Shown here one piece after another: positions 21,822-34,122 of a stretch of DNA of 64,000 bases. The stretch comes from Cristatella mucedo (Eukaryota > Bryozoa > Phylactolaemata > Cristatellidae). Every line of letters begins with the position of its first letter. The stretch's first letter is position 1. The stretch spans positions 3,723,501-3,787,500 of the forward strand of contig WPIO01000036.1 of the NCBI GenBank assembly GCA_009760855.2, read 5' to 3'. The translations under genes and the position numbers were made by a program. The notes beneath the pieces are model-generated. The model was not told where the DNA came from and did no database searches. It saw only the letters and a list, made by a program, of their open reading frames with translations.

Positions 21822-24800
21822 CTGCAACAATAATAAGTCCTCGAGCCTAGGTGGGCGGGTCATGGCAGCAACTGCTTCCTCAGCGAGCGGCCCCCACTCG
21901 CGATGTTCGACTCTCGGGGGGGGGGGGGCTGGCGCTTAGTTCTCGAGTTCACGATTGAACGCGATGCGCACACCACCGCTTACATTCGACTCGCCAGCCA
22001 GCAGCTTCCTCCGACCCTCGGCTGACCCTGTCAGCTGACGCGCGCAGCCGAGTCACGGGGGATACACTTACGTCATCCAGTACACAGGTGGTAGTGAGGG
22101 CGGGTCTTTGGAAGCAGAGTACACACCCGTGCCCTCATAGAGCTCTCTCGAAAGCGCAGATCACTGTCTTGTCAATAAACGTGCGTCTCCATTCCTCACG
22201 CTCAGAGGCTACTACTTGATGTGTATGCTGCCACTAACCAATCTTGCATGCTGACCCTGTGCACGTCGCCCCTAACCATGTGTTTATCAAGCATGATACC
22301 ACTCACCATTCGACCGCGTTTCCTTTGCACTGGTGCAGCTCTCAGGTTAGCCACGATACTAGCCCTGGCCTTAGTGGGTCTGACTAGGGCACCTAGAGCA
22401 ACCCGTAGCGGTCGGACTAACCAAGAAGAATTGGGTAGGTGACACGTTAGTTAACCGTTAGCTGAGCGAGGCTTCAGTTTGACAGCGAGATCCGCTCAGG
22501 TTAGAATGGAGCTTGGTCAAACAAAGAGCAGTCAAGATGTGGACCGACTACTGTACTCCATCCAGACAAAGAGCGAAAGGATGGCAAGCTGGCGGAGGAG
22601 CCATCTGATGAATTACAGGCAGAAGCGAATAGGCCGAGGACGGACACCAAGAGCTAGGGTCCGACAAAAATAGCAGCTACGCTAAAGGTCAAGAGGGGAG
22701 AGAGAGTATGAACGACATGACTGACAGAGCTCAGGGCTGCAGCTTGGGTAGTCGATCCGAGACTACGCCTCGAGAGCACGAGAGTCGAACCTAAGGCGAC
22801 GAACAGCTAAGTGCAACTTAGACTTCGCGGTTGTGTTCTGCGGCTACTCAGTTACCTGCTCATAACTTGAGGTGCTGTAGCGGTCCGCCTTCGGGGACGG
22901 GACCGCTGCTAGCGACCCAGGCGTGTGGTGGCTTATTGTAGTCGGGCTTCGGGAGTTCTCACACAGTTAACTCCGTCGGTCCGGTTCGCGCCACGTAAAC
23001 GCGTAGGGTAGTTTATTATAATCGGGCTTCGGGAGTTTTCGCAGTTAACTCCGTTGGTACGGTGCTTCCGGCACCCAGTTGTGGCTGCCTGTGTTTTAAC
23101 CGTGCTGCAGGGCTGCACTACACCGTCAACCGGTAGAGAAACGGGGGATGGGTGTATTCGCGGTTACACCTTTGCAGAAAATGTAAAGCACCTAGAAAGA
23201 GATTGAGTTCTCTGGGGGCGCTTTAACAAGTGCATTATTATTGATGGACTACGAGATGATTCGATCAATCGGTCTCGCGGAAATCGGTTGCTCCTTCCGG
23301 CGCTGCTTACCAGATAGCCGAACTTGATCCGAGACTTTTTTGCCGACATCAGCGCCCACAGTGCCCACCACATGTGCGAGGCGAGTGCGAAAGTGCCGAC
23401 CTCCTCCAGTAAGCTCCGTATTTCGTCGTCCATCGTTTCGGCTGGCGTCTGAAGGGCTTCGAGGTAGTGTCGTATGAAATAGACCTACGGACAGAAGCGG
23501 ATGTGGTCTCTGAAGAGACTGATCACTTTTAGGTCCCTTCATTCTATGGCTCCAGCCTATCTCTCCGACATACTCCCCCATCAGGCCAAGCATCGTACCA
23601 CCCGCTTTTCGGAATCCAACAGTCTACAAATACCTCGTACAAACCTTAAATCCTTTGGAGACCGTGCATTTAGTTCGTATGCTCCCAAAGCCTGGAACTC
23701 CCTGCCGACCTGCGTCAGAACATCCCCTGACCTGACCACATGTAAAAGGAACTTAAAAACACACCTATGTAGGACAGCATTCAGTGGGTCCCTGTGATTC
23801 GTCCTTCACGTGCTTATGCGTGCTGGCACTGTGCATGCTGCCACTAACCACATTTGCATGCTGACCCTGTGCATGTCACCCCTAACCATGTTATTCATTT
23901 TTGTTTGTTTTTCAAGCATGATTTTACTTACCATTCAATTGCATTTCCCTTTGCAGCAAATGTAAAGCGCCTAGAAAGAGATTAAGTTCTCTGAGGGCGC
24001 TTTATCAAGTACATTATTATTATATTATTATTATTAACAGTGGCCGCATCCGAACTACTCTGGGCAGCCGCCAGAGATCTCCGGCCACCAGAAACGGCAG
24101 CTCGTCAGCTTCGATAGGCGCCTTCGATCTGCTATCGATCTGGTTCTTCGCTTCTCTCGCGAAGAGCAGCCTTGCGAATTCAGCCGAAATAATCGTCACT
24201 CAGCGCTGCCTGGTCTTGCCATACCTGATCATCTTCCGACGGATAGTCGGCCAGAGTAGCGGTAAAATACGGCGGCTCGGCAGACGTGTAGTTGTAGCAC
24301 CTTTCGCTGAAGTGGTTTGCAATGTCAAAACCCCTAGAAGCGACATTGACGAAATCGATTCGCGACTGGGACCACATTGGGCGGCGGCTCGCTCGCTTGG
24401 CGAGTTGATGGGCTCGCTAAATAAGTGCCGAAGTGGCGACTGCTGATCTCACCGAAAGTTGTAAGCTGCATACTCAAAATCTATGAAGACCAGTCCACTT
24501 CCATCATCTTTCATTAGTATGTTACCTATCAAATATACCATGTCTGACTGCGCGAACAGCAACATTTCGCCTACATTTAGACTTCGCTGGGGCTTGTTGC
24601 TCCAGAAAAGCTCTACTAAAGTAAGTTTGCCACAACAGCCGTTTTGCGAGTAAAGCTCTCTTTGTGAGGAAAACCCTATCATATCATTCGCTGGTCTTTT
24701 TTGTAGCAGCACACTAAACGAGTGATAAAAGCGATAAATATATACAATAAATATATAAAATATATATAATAATAAAATAATACAATATACATATAAATAT

Positions 24801-27800
24801 GTAAATATAATTCATTTATATAGCGCCCCAAGAGAACTTAAATATCTATTCAGGCGCTTCACATATGCCTCGGGGCTCAAGCCCTCGACCTCAGTCAGAC
24901 CTAGGTTGGGGCGAGCACCTTAACCGCTAGGCCAAACATATAGATATATATATATATATATATATATTATACATATATTATTATTATATTACATATATTA
25001 TAATATATACACATATATATTATATTATATATATCATATTATATTTACATAATATATTATAATATATATTATAATATAATAAAAATATAAAAATAAACAT
25101 ATAAATGCAATTGGCGATTCCTGCGGACAGTACAGGTTTGTATGCAAGCACGTGTGCGTGTGTGTATCTCGGTCTGTAACTCTCCACGAAGCCACCAACA
25201 GCCCATGCCACGAATGACCTACTGCACGAAAGGTCGCCATTATAAGCCGTCACACGAAGGGCAATGCAGAAGTGAGAAGCATGCTTACAGGAGGTCGGTC
25301 AGCAGCAGCACCGCAGAGGTAGCAGCATCGAGAGGGCTGTGCGAAAGGAAAAGCCAGACTCGGCGTCGGGAGATTGGGCGCATTGGCGGCCGAGCGAGGG
25401 TGGAGCAGGCTGCGTCGCCGCGAGCATCTGCAGCCTCTCTCACTCAGCCCCTACGGGCACATTGCCGCCGAGTGCAGCCACACGAAACTCCTTCCCCTTT
25501 CGCTTGCGTCGCTTTACGCCCTGGCCTTGGCGTGGCATGGGAATTTTCGTCTTCTTTACCAGCTTTACGTTCGATGTCTTTTCGCCTAAGTATTTTTGGC
25601 GTACTAAAATGTTCCGCTAAAGAATGAGCGGAACATATCGGGGAGGAGTGGCAAGCGGAATCCGAACAAATCTCGCCGTCCGGACGCCGTACCGGTTCGT
25701 GCGGCGACCGTGCAACTGTGGCAGCTGCGCGGCCGCCATGGTAGCTCGCCCGTGGCCGGCAGTCCACAGCACACTGTGAACTGCCACGGTGTGGCTCATA
25801 TTAGAATGCATTTGTCGAGCAGGTGCTGTGCGTCAACAGATGTGGCGGAGCCATGAAATTGCTTTCAGCTGAATTGGCCCGCCTGCGATCAATAGACAGC
25901 GTTATGGAACCATGGCAGGGAAGTGCTGGTGTAAGAGCCAGTGAGGGAGCGAGATCTGCAAAATTTTCATGTGGGGGGGGGCTAGATCCGAATTTAATTA
26001 GTTATACAAATTGTAGCGAAAAATCATAGTGGAATTAAGACGTAATTTCGTCGTTGGTGACGGTTGGGACGTAGGAATAGGGGGCGGCCCAAATCCTACT
26101 TGCCCTACTGTGATGGGCACATGCCCCTGCTCCCTTCTGGATCTGCCACTGATAAGTGCAACAGGTGCACTTGGTTACAGTTTTAAAGTTAGCTACGACT
26201 TCAAAGTTCCAGTCATGTGTTTGCTCAAATGACCGAGAAAAACTAACGATGGTTGGAAAGAAACAATAAACAATCGAAACAGCAACTTAAAATCTTGTCC
26301 GACGATAAACCTCCGCTCGAGCTCATAACATCCGTTCACGCTCTTAACATCCGTGCATCTGGATTCAGGATCCATTTTTCTGGATCTAGGTTCTTTTCAT
26401 ACCCACTGAGTAACATAGCGTTTTCGAGCCCTCGAACACCCGTGCACTTCTTGCACGAGGACTTTGTTGGCAAGGTGACCACTATTATCGGCACTAGAAT
26501 GCCACTGAAAAACGAGCGAATGCTGCAGTGGTCTCAGTGGTAGGACCCTTACTGTAGTAGCCGTCTCAACCTCCCCCCCCCCCCTGAAGCATGTAACGAA
26601 TGTAATGGCTGGCGGACCTACCGTTAGCCAGGAAATGTATAGACCAAATAGTCACAAAATGACAGTGAGCAACCTTTGAAATGAGAGGGGGGCTGAGTCT
26701 AGGCTGTAGACTGAGCGAAAGGGGGACTCAGCAAAAGGGGTCTGAGGTAAATGGGGCTGGGCGAAAGGAAGCAGAGCAAAGGCGAGCAGAGCAGAAGGGG
26801 GCAGAGCGAAATGGGCTGAGAGAAAAGGAGCTTAAAGAAAGCTGGGCAAAAGGGGGCTGAGCGTGAGATAAGCTGCTGAGGGGATGCAGCCCCAAACCGG
26901 GGGGGGGGGGCACACACAGGAAGTAGTGCCGTTGTAGGGTGGAGGAGTTTCTGTTCCCTTAGAAAATGTGGGCCCACGTCACTGGTATTGCGGCATGATC
27001 GAATGCTGGGACTGCTGCATATTGGCCTGCGACTGCTGCACATTAGCCACTGTACAGTGCCCATATTACTGCTACCTCCTGGGCAGCAGCGATGGCACGG
27101 TTTCAGCTCTGTCATTAAGAGCAATCTCGAGGTATACTTGTCGATACCGACACCGTCGGCATTGAATGAGCCAAAACGCTAAGATGTAAGCACTGATTGA
27201 ACGGACCGTGGCAGTGAGCAGGCGTGCGTATAATAGGACATAACATAGCTCGCGTGCATATTATGTCAGCCCCTCACCTTCTTGCAGGTCATTGTGGCAG
27301 AAGACGACTGGACTGTTGGAGGCGTACAAAACGTTCCTAAGTGGGAAAACAGAACTTGATCGGCACAACAGCGAGTCTGCAGCGTATACAAGCTTCTTTA
27401 CCACACAGACAGGGATTTTGATGATTGACAGGTACGGCCTCTATCAAGTTGAAAAGGCAAAGAATGCATTTTATCCTCGTCTAACTCGTCCTCGTCCTAA
27501 GACGATGAAAGGACGAGTACAAAAGCCTCGCCGAAAGGAAAGCAGAGAGTCCTATGACCAGTGCTCATTTCTCGGTGTCATTTCGCGCTGTTTGACCTTT
27601 CTCGATAGACGGATGTCTCGCTAGTGCTGTCTTTCGCTCCATTCTTCTGCCTTGGCCTTCTCAAAGATAAGATTAAAGCTTGAAACTTGTGCCTTTCTGC
27701 TTTCGTAGCTTTCTTATCACTGGACCCCATTCTTGCCTCGAGCGGGTCACCAAACAACCGTCCTTCCCAGCGCAGCCGGACGCGAAGCTTGGATTTCTCG

Positions 27801-30800
27801 AGGGATTTGCTTAGCGCATGGAGCTGTGGAGAGAGTCTCACTGTAAGCGAAAGGTGGCAAAAAGGCGAGCGACAAGAGCTGCGAAGGCTGCGTTGCCAGA
27901 GGGGCGAATGCACGGCCAGCGCTCACAGTAGAAACCGGATCTCTCCTTCAAGGTCGAAGCTGAGCACTTTTTGCCAAGTGGCACCGCCCTTCACGTTGGC
28001 CGCACCCCTTCTGGTGCTCGTACTCTCCTGCTGCCATCTGCAGAAGCGAAGCCAATGCATCCACGCGGAGCCGCCATCATGCGCACGGTTCGCTGCTGCT
28101 GCTGCACTGCAAGCAGTCCGCTGCCAGATCTCGCTGAGACGAAGCTACGAGCCATGAACCGCTCCATCTCGGTCGAGCACGAAGCGATAGACGCACCGAA
28201 GACGGTCCAAGGGCTGCGGCAGCGAACTTCGCAGGCGCAACCCCTTCGAATCGGACAGCTGGCACACTCGTCGTGGGTGGGGCTCGACTGATTGAATACG
28301 CTTCAGTGGCGGCGGCGGAGGAGGAGGAGAGGTCCCGCACCGACGGGATGACCTTGCATTCTATCTACGATCGGTCGCAGATGCCGAAATCAACGTGCAA
28401 CGCGATGATACGCCGACCGTGAGGCAGACGGCAGGTGTGAATAACTTGCTTCGCACGGGGTCTCGTCTAAATTAAGGCTCAGGTGGTCCGCCCGCGACCA
28501 GCTCACGCGAAAAATTAAGAGCGAAGCCACCGCATACAGACCCTGAAGTCTCGAGACAGCAGCCTCGAAGCCGACTTTTGGACATCCAGCGGCCGCGGCC
28601 ATTTGGAAACGTCGGCACCATTCCGAAAGCGCCAAACTTCCGGGCATGGCACAGTGCGTGTTCGCATTTTGAATCGGACAGCTGGCACACTCGTCGTGGG
28701 TGGGGCTCGACTGATTGAATACGCTTCAGTGGCGGCGGCGGAGGAGGAGGAGAGGTCCCGCACCGACGGGATGACCTTGCATTCTATCTACGATCGGTCG
28801 CAGATGCCGAAATCAACGTGCAACGCGATGATACGCCGACCGTGAGGCAGACGGCAGGTGTGAATAACTTGCTTCGCACGGGGTCTCGTCTAAATTAAGG
28901 CTCAGGTGGTCCGCCCGCGACCAGCTCACGCGAAAAATTAAGAGCGAAGCCACCGCATACAGACCCTGAAGTCTCGAGACAGCAGCCTCGAAGCCGACTT
29001 TTGGACATCCAGCGGCCGCGGCCATTTGGAAACGTCGGCACCATTCCGAAAGCGCCAAACTTCCGGGCATGGCACAGTGCGTGTTCCAGAATGCGAATAA
29101 GAAACCTTAACTCAAATCGACAACCCGATAGTGTCGTGGGCGTGACCTTTTGAGCACAGGGCGGTGCGCCCATAGATGCAGTATGTTAATATGTGCGTGC
29201 CCCAATCGAACTGGCGCGGCTCCAGCCTGGTACGCCTAGATGATCTTGACAAGCCTGTCTCTACGACGGCCTTGCATAAATGCATCAGCCTATTCGGTTG
29301 CTAAAGCTCGTAGTCTGCAGTAGCTTATTTGCAGGATTAGGCAAAATTCGTCGTGTAAGACATGAGTTTCGTAGGGAAGACCGTACCGAGCTCGCATCTC
29401 CCCCGTAGAGCAAAATGTCAGCTAGCGGGCAGCTCAGTGGTGCCCCTACATAGCCGCCCCTCTCTGAGGCTACGAAACCCGCTTTATTCGGTACCGGTAT
29501 GCCACGTTGCTGGTAAAGGCCAAGCCCGCCGAGCGACAGACCGGGAGCGACACCTGGCATGCAGACGGCTCGGCACAACCCACATCCGGCGCGAGGCAAG
29601 TGCCACCCGAGTGACCGATGCACGAAGCGAGTCCGCCAGTGGTTCGTGGCGCTTCAATTAGAGCGGTACAACAGATTGTAGCAAACCTCTGGGAGCAGGA
29701 TAATGCGTGCGTCACGCGGCTCGAGAGCCACCGGCTGGAATTTGACACGAGCTTTGAAACTCAGCGAGTCAGTAGCGTGTTAGCACCTGGGACGACCGCA
29801 CAGTATACCTTCGCGGTACCGATCCGCGTAATGCTTGTCACGTGGTCTAGTCCTAGGCACACGCTTGACAAAAGCCATCACCGAGTGGGTCTGCTTCGCA
29901 TTTAGGCATCGTCCAATAGATTTTTTCTGTTTTCTGGTCTTACTGGGAAAACGGCAATCTCTTATATACCACTTGAAACTCACTCCAGTATACCGCTAAA
30001 AGCCGCTTTGGGAGGACCCGTTCTGGCCGTCGCTGCTGGCCGTATTGCTTACCTATTTGGAATACTTACTCCTCAGGCTTCCCGTAGTAGCACGGCTCCA
30101 CTGACACAAGTCATTTGCTAAACTTAAGGCTCAAAATTATCTCTGCCAGCATAATCTCCTGTTTCGCCTTCACGAAATCTAGCTGCCCTGTTCCAAAGTG
30201 ACTTTTCACTAGACGACCACATAAGCTCTAGTCACGTCTGCCTACTTTCAGCTACATAACAATGCTAAAATTCGGGTTTTCTTAGACAGGGATACTACAT
30301 CTAAATTGGTCAATGTATTTGTGACATCCCGTCTCGACTTCTGCTGGTCTGCCGGCCAGTGCAATCAGGCGCTTACAGCTTACAGTCTTACGAATCTCAA
30401 ATCCTTTGGACACTCACTGCCTTCCGTTTGCATGCTCCCAAAGCCTGGAGCTCACTCCCTACTGACATCACGACATACTATGATTTAACGACATTTAAAA
30501 AGAAGCTACAAACTCATCCGTTGATCAGAGCATCAGCATGTGCCCCTGCAGCTTGGCACATGCTTTGCCCCGTGGTGTGGTTGATGTGCAGACGGCAGAT
30601 TCGCATGCGTCACTGGGCGAGCGAAACGCAAAGCAAACGCCCGGGGCGGGACGAGCCAAGCTGTTCGCTGTGGCAAAATGTGCATTATCTGTGGGCCCCT
30701 CCCCCAAGGAGCCGCGTGGGACCACTGGGAGGGAGGGGCTCGGGGTTAGGATGGCAGAGAGATGAGAAGACCGCTGCTGCAAGTAACGGTCGCTGGCAGC

Positions 30801-33800
30801 GCACCTGACCAGCACGCTTGTAGGTTAGCATGCGGCCCGATTCGGCAGCACGACGATACCCTGCTGGCGAAACAGCTCGCGAATTCGTTTGCAGAGCTCC
30901 TCCTAAGACTTATATTCACCGCTCGATGACCCATTGAGCTCGGCGAACAGAGGCAACAGCTCGTAAAAAACCCAGTCGCATACGTCGCTGTACGGCCACC
31001 AATTTAGACACGATGAGAGAACTCAAGCACACTCACTTTTACCCTAGATTCTCTGGTCAGGCGTTAAAGTGTGTGCGACTATTTTCGCAGTGCTAGGTAT
31101 ACACTTCGGTTTGGAAGTAGGTCCATGTGATTCGTCGTCTGCGTGCTTTGGCGTTCAGACACTGTGCATGCTGCCACTAACCACATTTGCTTGTTGACCC
31201 TGTGCATGTCCCCTCTAACCATGTTATGCTTGCTGAATGTGTGGACGCGACCACAAACCATTTGCTCATGCTTCCCGTACATCATGTATAAACAGTGGCG
31301 TTCCTAGGATAGTGTACACCCGGGGACGAACTACACAGATGTAGCTTTGCCAGATGATATACGTTTTTTCCCCCAAAGTATCAGGCATCTGTTTTGGCGT
31401 CCTCCTCCTGATCCAGCGCCTGGGAGCCTACGTCCCCTGACACCCTTCGGTACGCCACTGGTTATCAAGTCCTTAGAAAGAGATAAAAGTTCTCTGAGGG
31501 TGCTATGCAAATGTATTATTTTTATTATCTCCAACAACAAAAATCATATCCTGTAGAGATCGTGCCTTCAGATACTATTCTTTCAGAGCATGGACCTTCA
31601 GGTACTATTCTTTCAGAGTAAGGAGCTCGCTGCGGACTGATGTCCCCTAATCTCATGACGACGTTTAAAATCAACTCATGTAATGCGCTAGGTCAGTTTG
31701 TTTTTTCCGTCACAGGCACTTACGCCACGCTTACAATATGCTCGTTGTGATTATATATTTGAGTACTAATAAGAGAGCTCAGAAATTATTATTACCACGT
31801 CAAAAAGGAGCTGATGCAACACGTAGCTGCATCATGCACTCTCGTAGTTGAAATTGAACAAGCTTTGTTTCGCTTGCATTAGGGAGCCAAAGGACATGCG
31901 TAAACAGAGTCTGTCCGCGATTCTTAAGGGGGAGGGCTTACTATATAAATTTAAGAGTAGGTCAGCACGCCTGTACGCTTCTTTCACGAAACTCAATGCT
32001 GACTCAATAGCCGGGGCTGATGAACAAATTGAATTTAAATTGGACTTACGTTTGTTGCATAAAAAGGATAATTAGATATAATTTTGAAATAAGTTTTTCT
32101 TTTTTCTTTTAGTGCAGATTTTCCTGCACTAACTGAGAGCTCCAAGCTTGGCAGCCAGTGATGCGGGCTCACCAGCTAGGCCACCAGACACTGAGGCCTG
32201 CATTCCAAATCCATTTTGTCCATGACTTTTAACGGGTACAGTAATCTGAGACTTCCGCCCGCCACTGTGGACATGCGAGTTTTCACAGTAATGAATCGGG
32301 AACAAGAAGGAGCAAAGTAAGCAGACGTAAGCATACCAATCGCTACAACAGCCGAAACTCAACAGAAACGTCGCACACGAAAACTCTACAACAGAAAGAG
32401 ACGAAAGAAAACGCTCGGGAGCTTCGAGCCGTAATGGTTCACTAGGTAAGGCGGTTGCTTTTCACGACGGGGGCCCCGAGACCGTGGCTTCGAATCCTGC
32501 TGTGGGCGATCCTTTATCGCCACTGCAAGCAGTGGTGATAGCCGTCAAGGCTCTTCTATCGCTATACAAAAAGAGGAAGTTAGTATTCGTTTTTTTCGTG
32601 CTATTCAGCAAACGCCTCCCTTACGACAAGGTCAAAAAAACAGAAAGACACTGCAGGTAACTTTGGAACACTTGACCACCTAGGTTGGTTTAGGTGCCCG
32701 GAAGCTAAAAACCCAGCTGATCCTCAAACCATTTGCTCCGTCTGTCCCATGTGAATTGTCCTCTATCTATACGCTTACGCTTGAAGCTACTGAGAGAAAC
32801 TTTGCACGCCTTTCCTAACGAGTTGTCATGCTTAATTTCTGCTGTCCTTTACGTACCCCGAACGATATTGGGTCAAAGTAGGGAGCTGAACAAATGCTAT
32901 TATTAGTAGTATAATAGTAATAGCGATATCATGCCTGTCGCTCCGGGCCTGGTGGTTCGTGCACCGTGCTCGCCTGGACGTGCTGCTGGTGGGCGCCGCT
33001 TGGAGCCGATCTCGGTACGGCCACCACCTGCCGCTTTGGCTGCACTGAGGCTGCACTTCGCGCCTGCCACGTTCTAAGCCGGCCGATGCTGCAAGCAATA
33101 ACGGTTCGATACAACCCGGTTCCGGGTCGCCTAATGGGGGGGGGGGTTCGTCCACCGAGCTTTCCTCGCTCTCGGCTGGTAGCGACTTTCCGCTCACCGG
33201 GGGTTCGGCTTGAAAGATGGACCTGGTCATCGATAACGGCACCGATTCGGTCGTAGTCGACGTAACGGTAAATTTTGACGACAGCACGGATGCCTTGGTA
33301 GGTTCGGCCAGGGAAAAGGTCAATAAGTACGAGGCCATAGCCAACAGTCTTTCCGGTCTGCTGGCTACCAGTCGGGCAGTGGTGAGGCCCTTCGTGATCG
33401 GTGCTCTGGGTGGCTGGTGGCCGGATGATGAAGCCTGCCTGGCGGACCTAGGCATTTCGCACAAGGAGCGGATGGCTTTGCGGCGGCTGTACCTCTCGGA
33501 CGCTATTTCTGGTACGGAAGCCGTGTGGTTCCTGTTCCCGAACCTGGAGGCGCGGGTAGCCCCCCCCCCGGCCCTGGCGGGGCAGGGCTCCACCGGCTAG
33601 GGTACAATAATTTGTTAAAATATATAAAATATAACGCGCTTACCTGGTCAGCCTGTCGCGAAGTATCACCGGCTCCTTGCAGAGAGGCATCTTGACCCGG
33701 TGCAGGCTCGCCATCGCTCGTGCGATCTGCTGCGACAGCCGCCAGTCGCCCAGCTCGCCGGTCGTCAGGCATCGAGACTGCAGAACGGCAGCAACAGCAG

Positions 33801-33907
33801 CGGCGGCGGCCTGACGCGACGAAAATAAGACAGCGGCCAAAGTCGAACGAGCAAGCGTACGCAAGAGGAAGCGTACGCGGTATCGATGGGCGAGAGAGAG
33901 AGAGAGA

Positions 33908-33972
<65 letters not shown>

Positions 33973-34014
33973 AGAGAGACAGAGGTAGAGACAGAGACAG
34001 ACAGACAGACAGAC

Positions 34015-34062
<48 letters not shown>

Positions 34063-34091
34063 TGAGAGACAGAGAGAGAGAGAGAGGGTGA

Positions 34092-34122
<31 letters not shown>

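Noticed and set aside
28248-29086. CRISPR-like or satellite array
   Set aside because: Only two units of 416 bp in a eukaryotic intron; no short repeat-spacer pattern anywhere in the window.
32129-32362. Candidate exon ending in Ala/Gly/Leu-rich sequence, - strand
   Set aside because: AG and GT-like borders can be drawn, but no family match and no phase link to the kinase.
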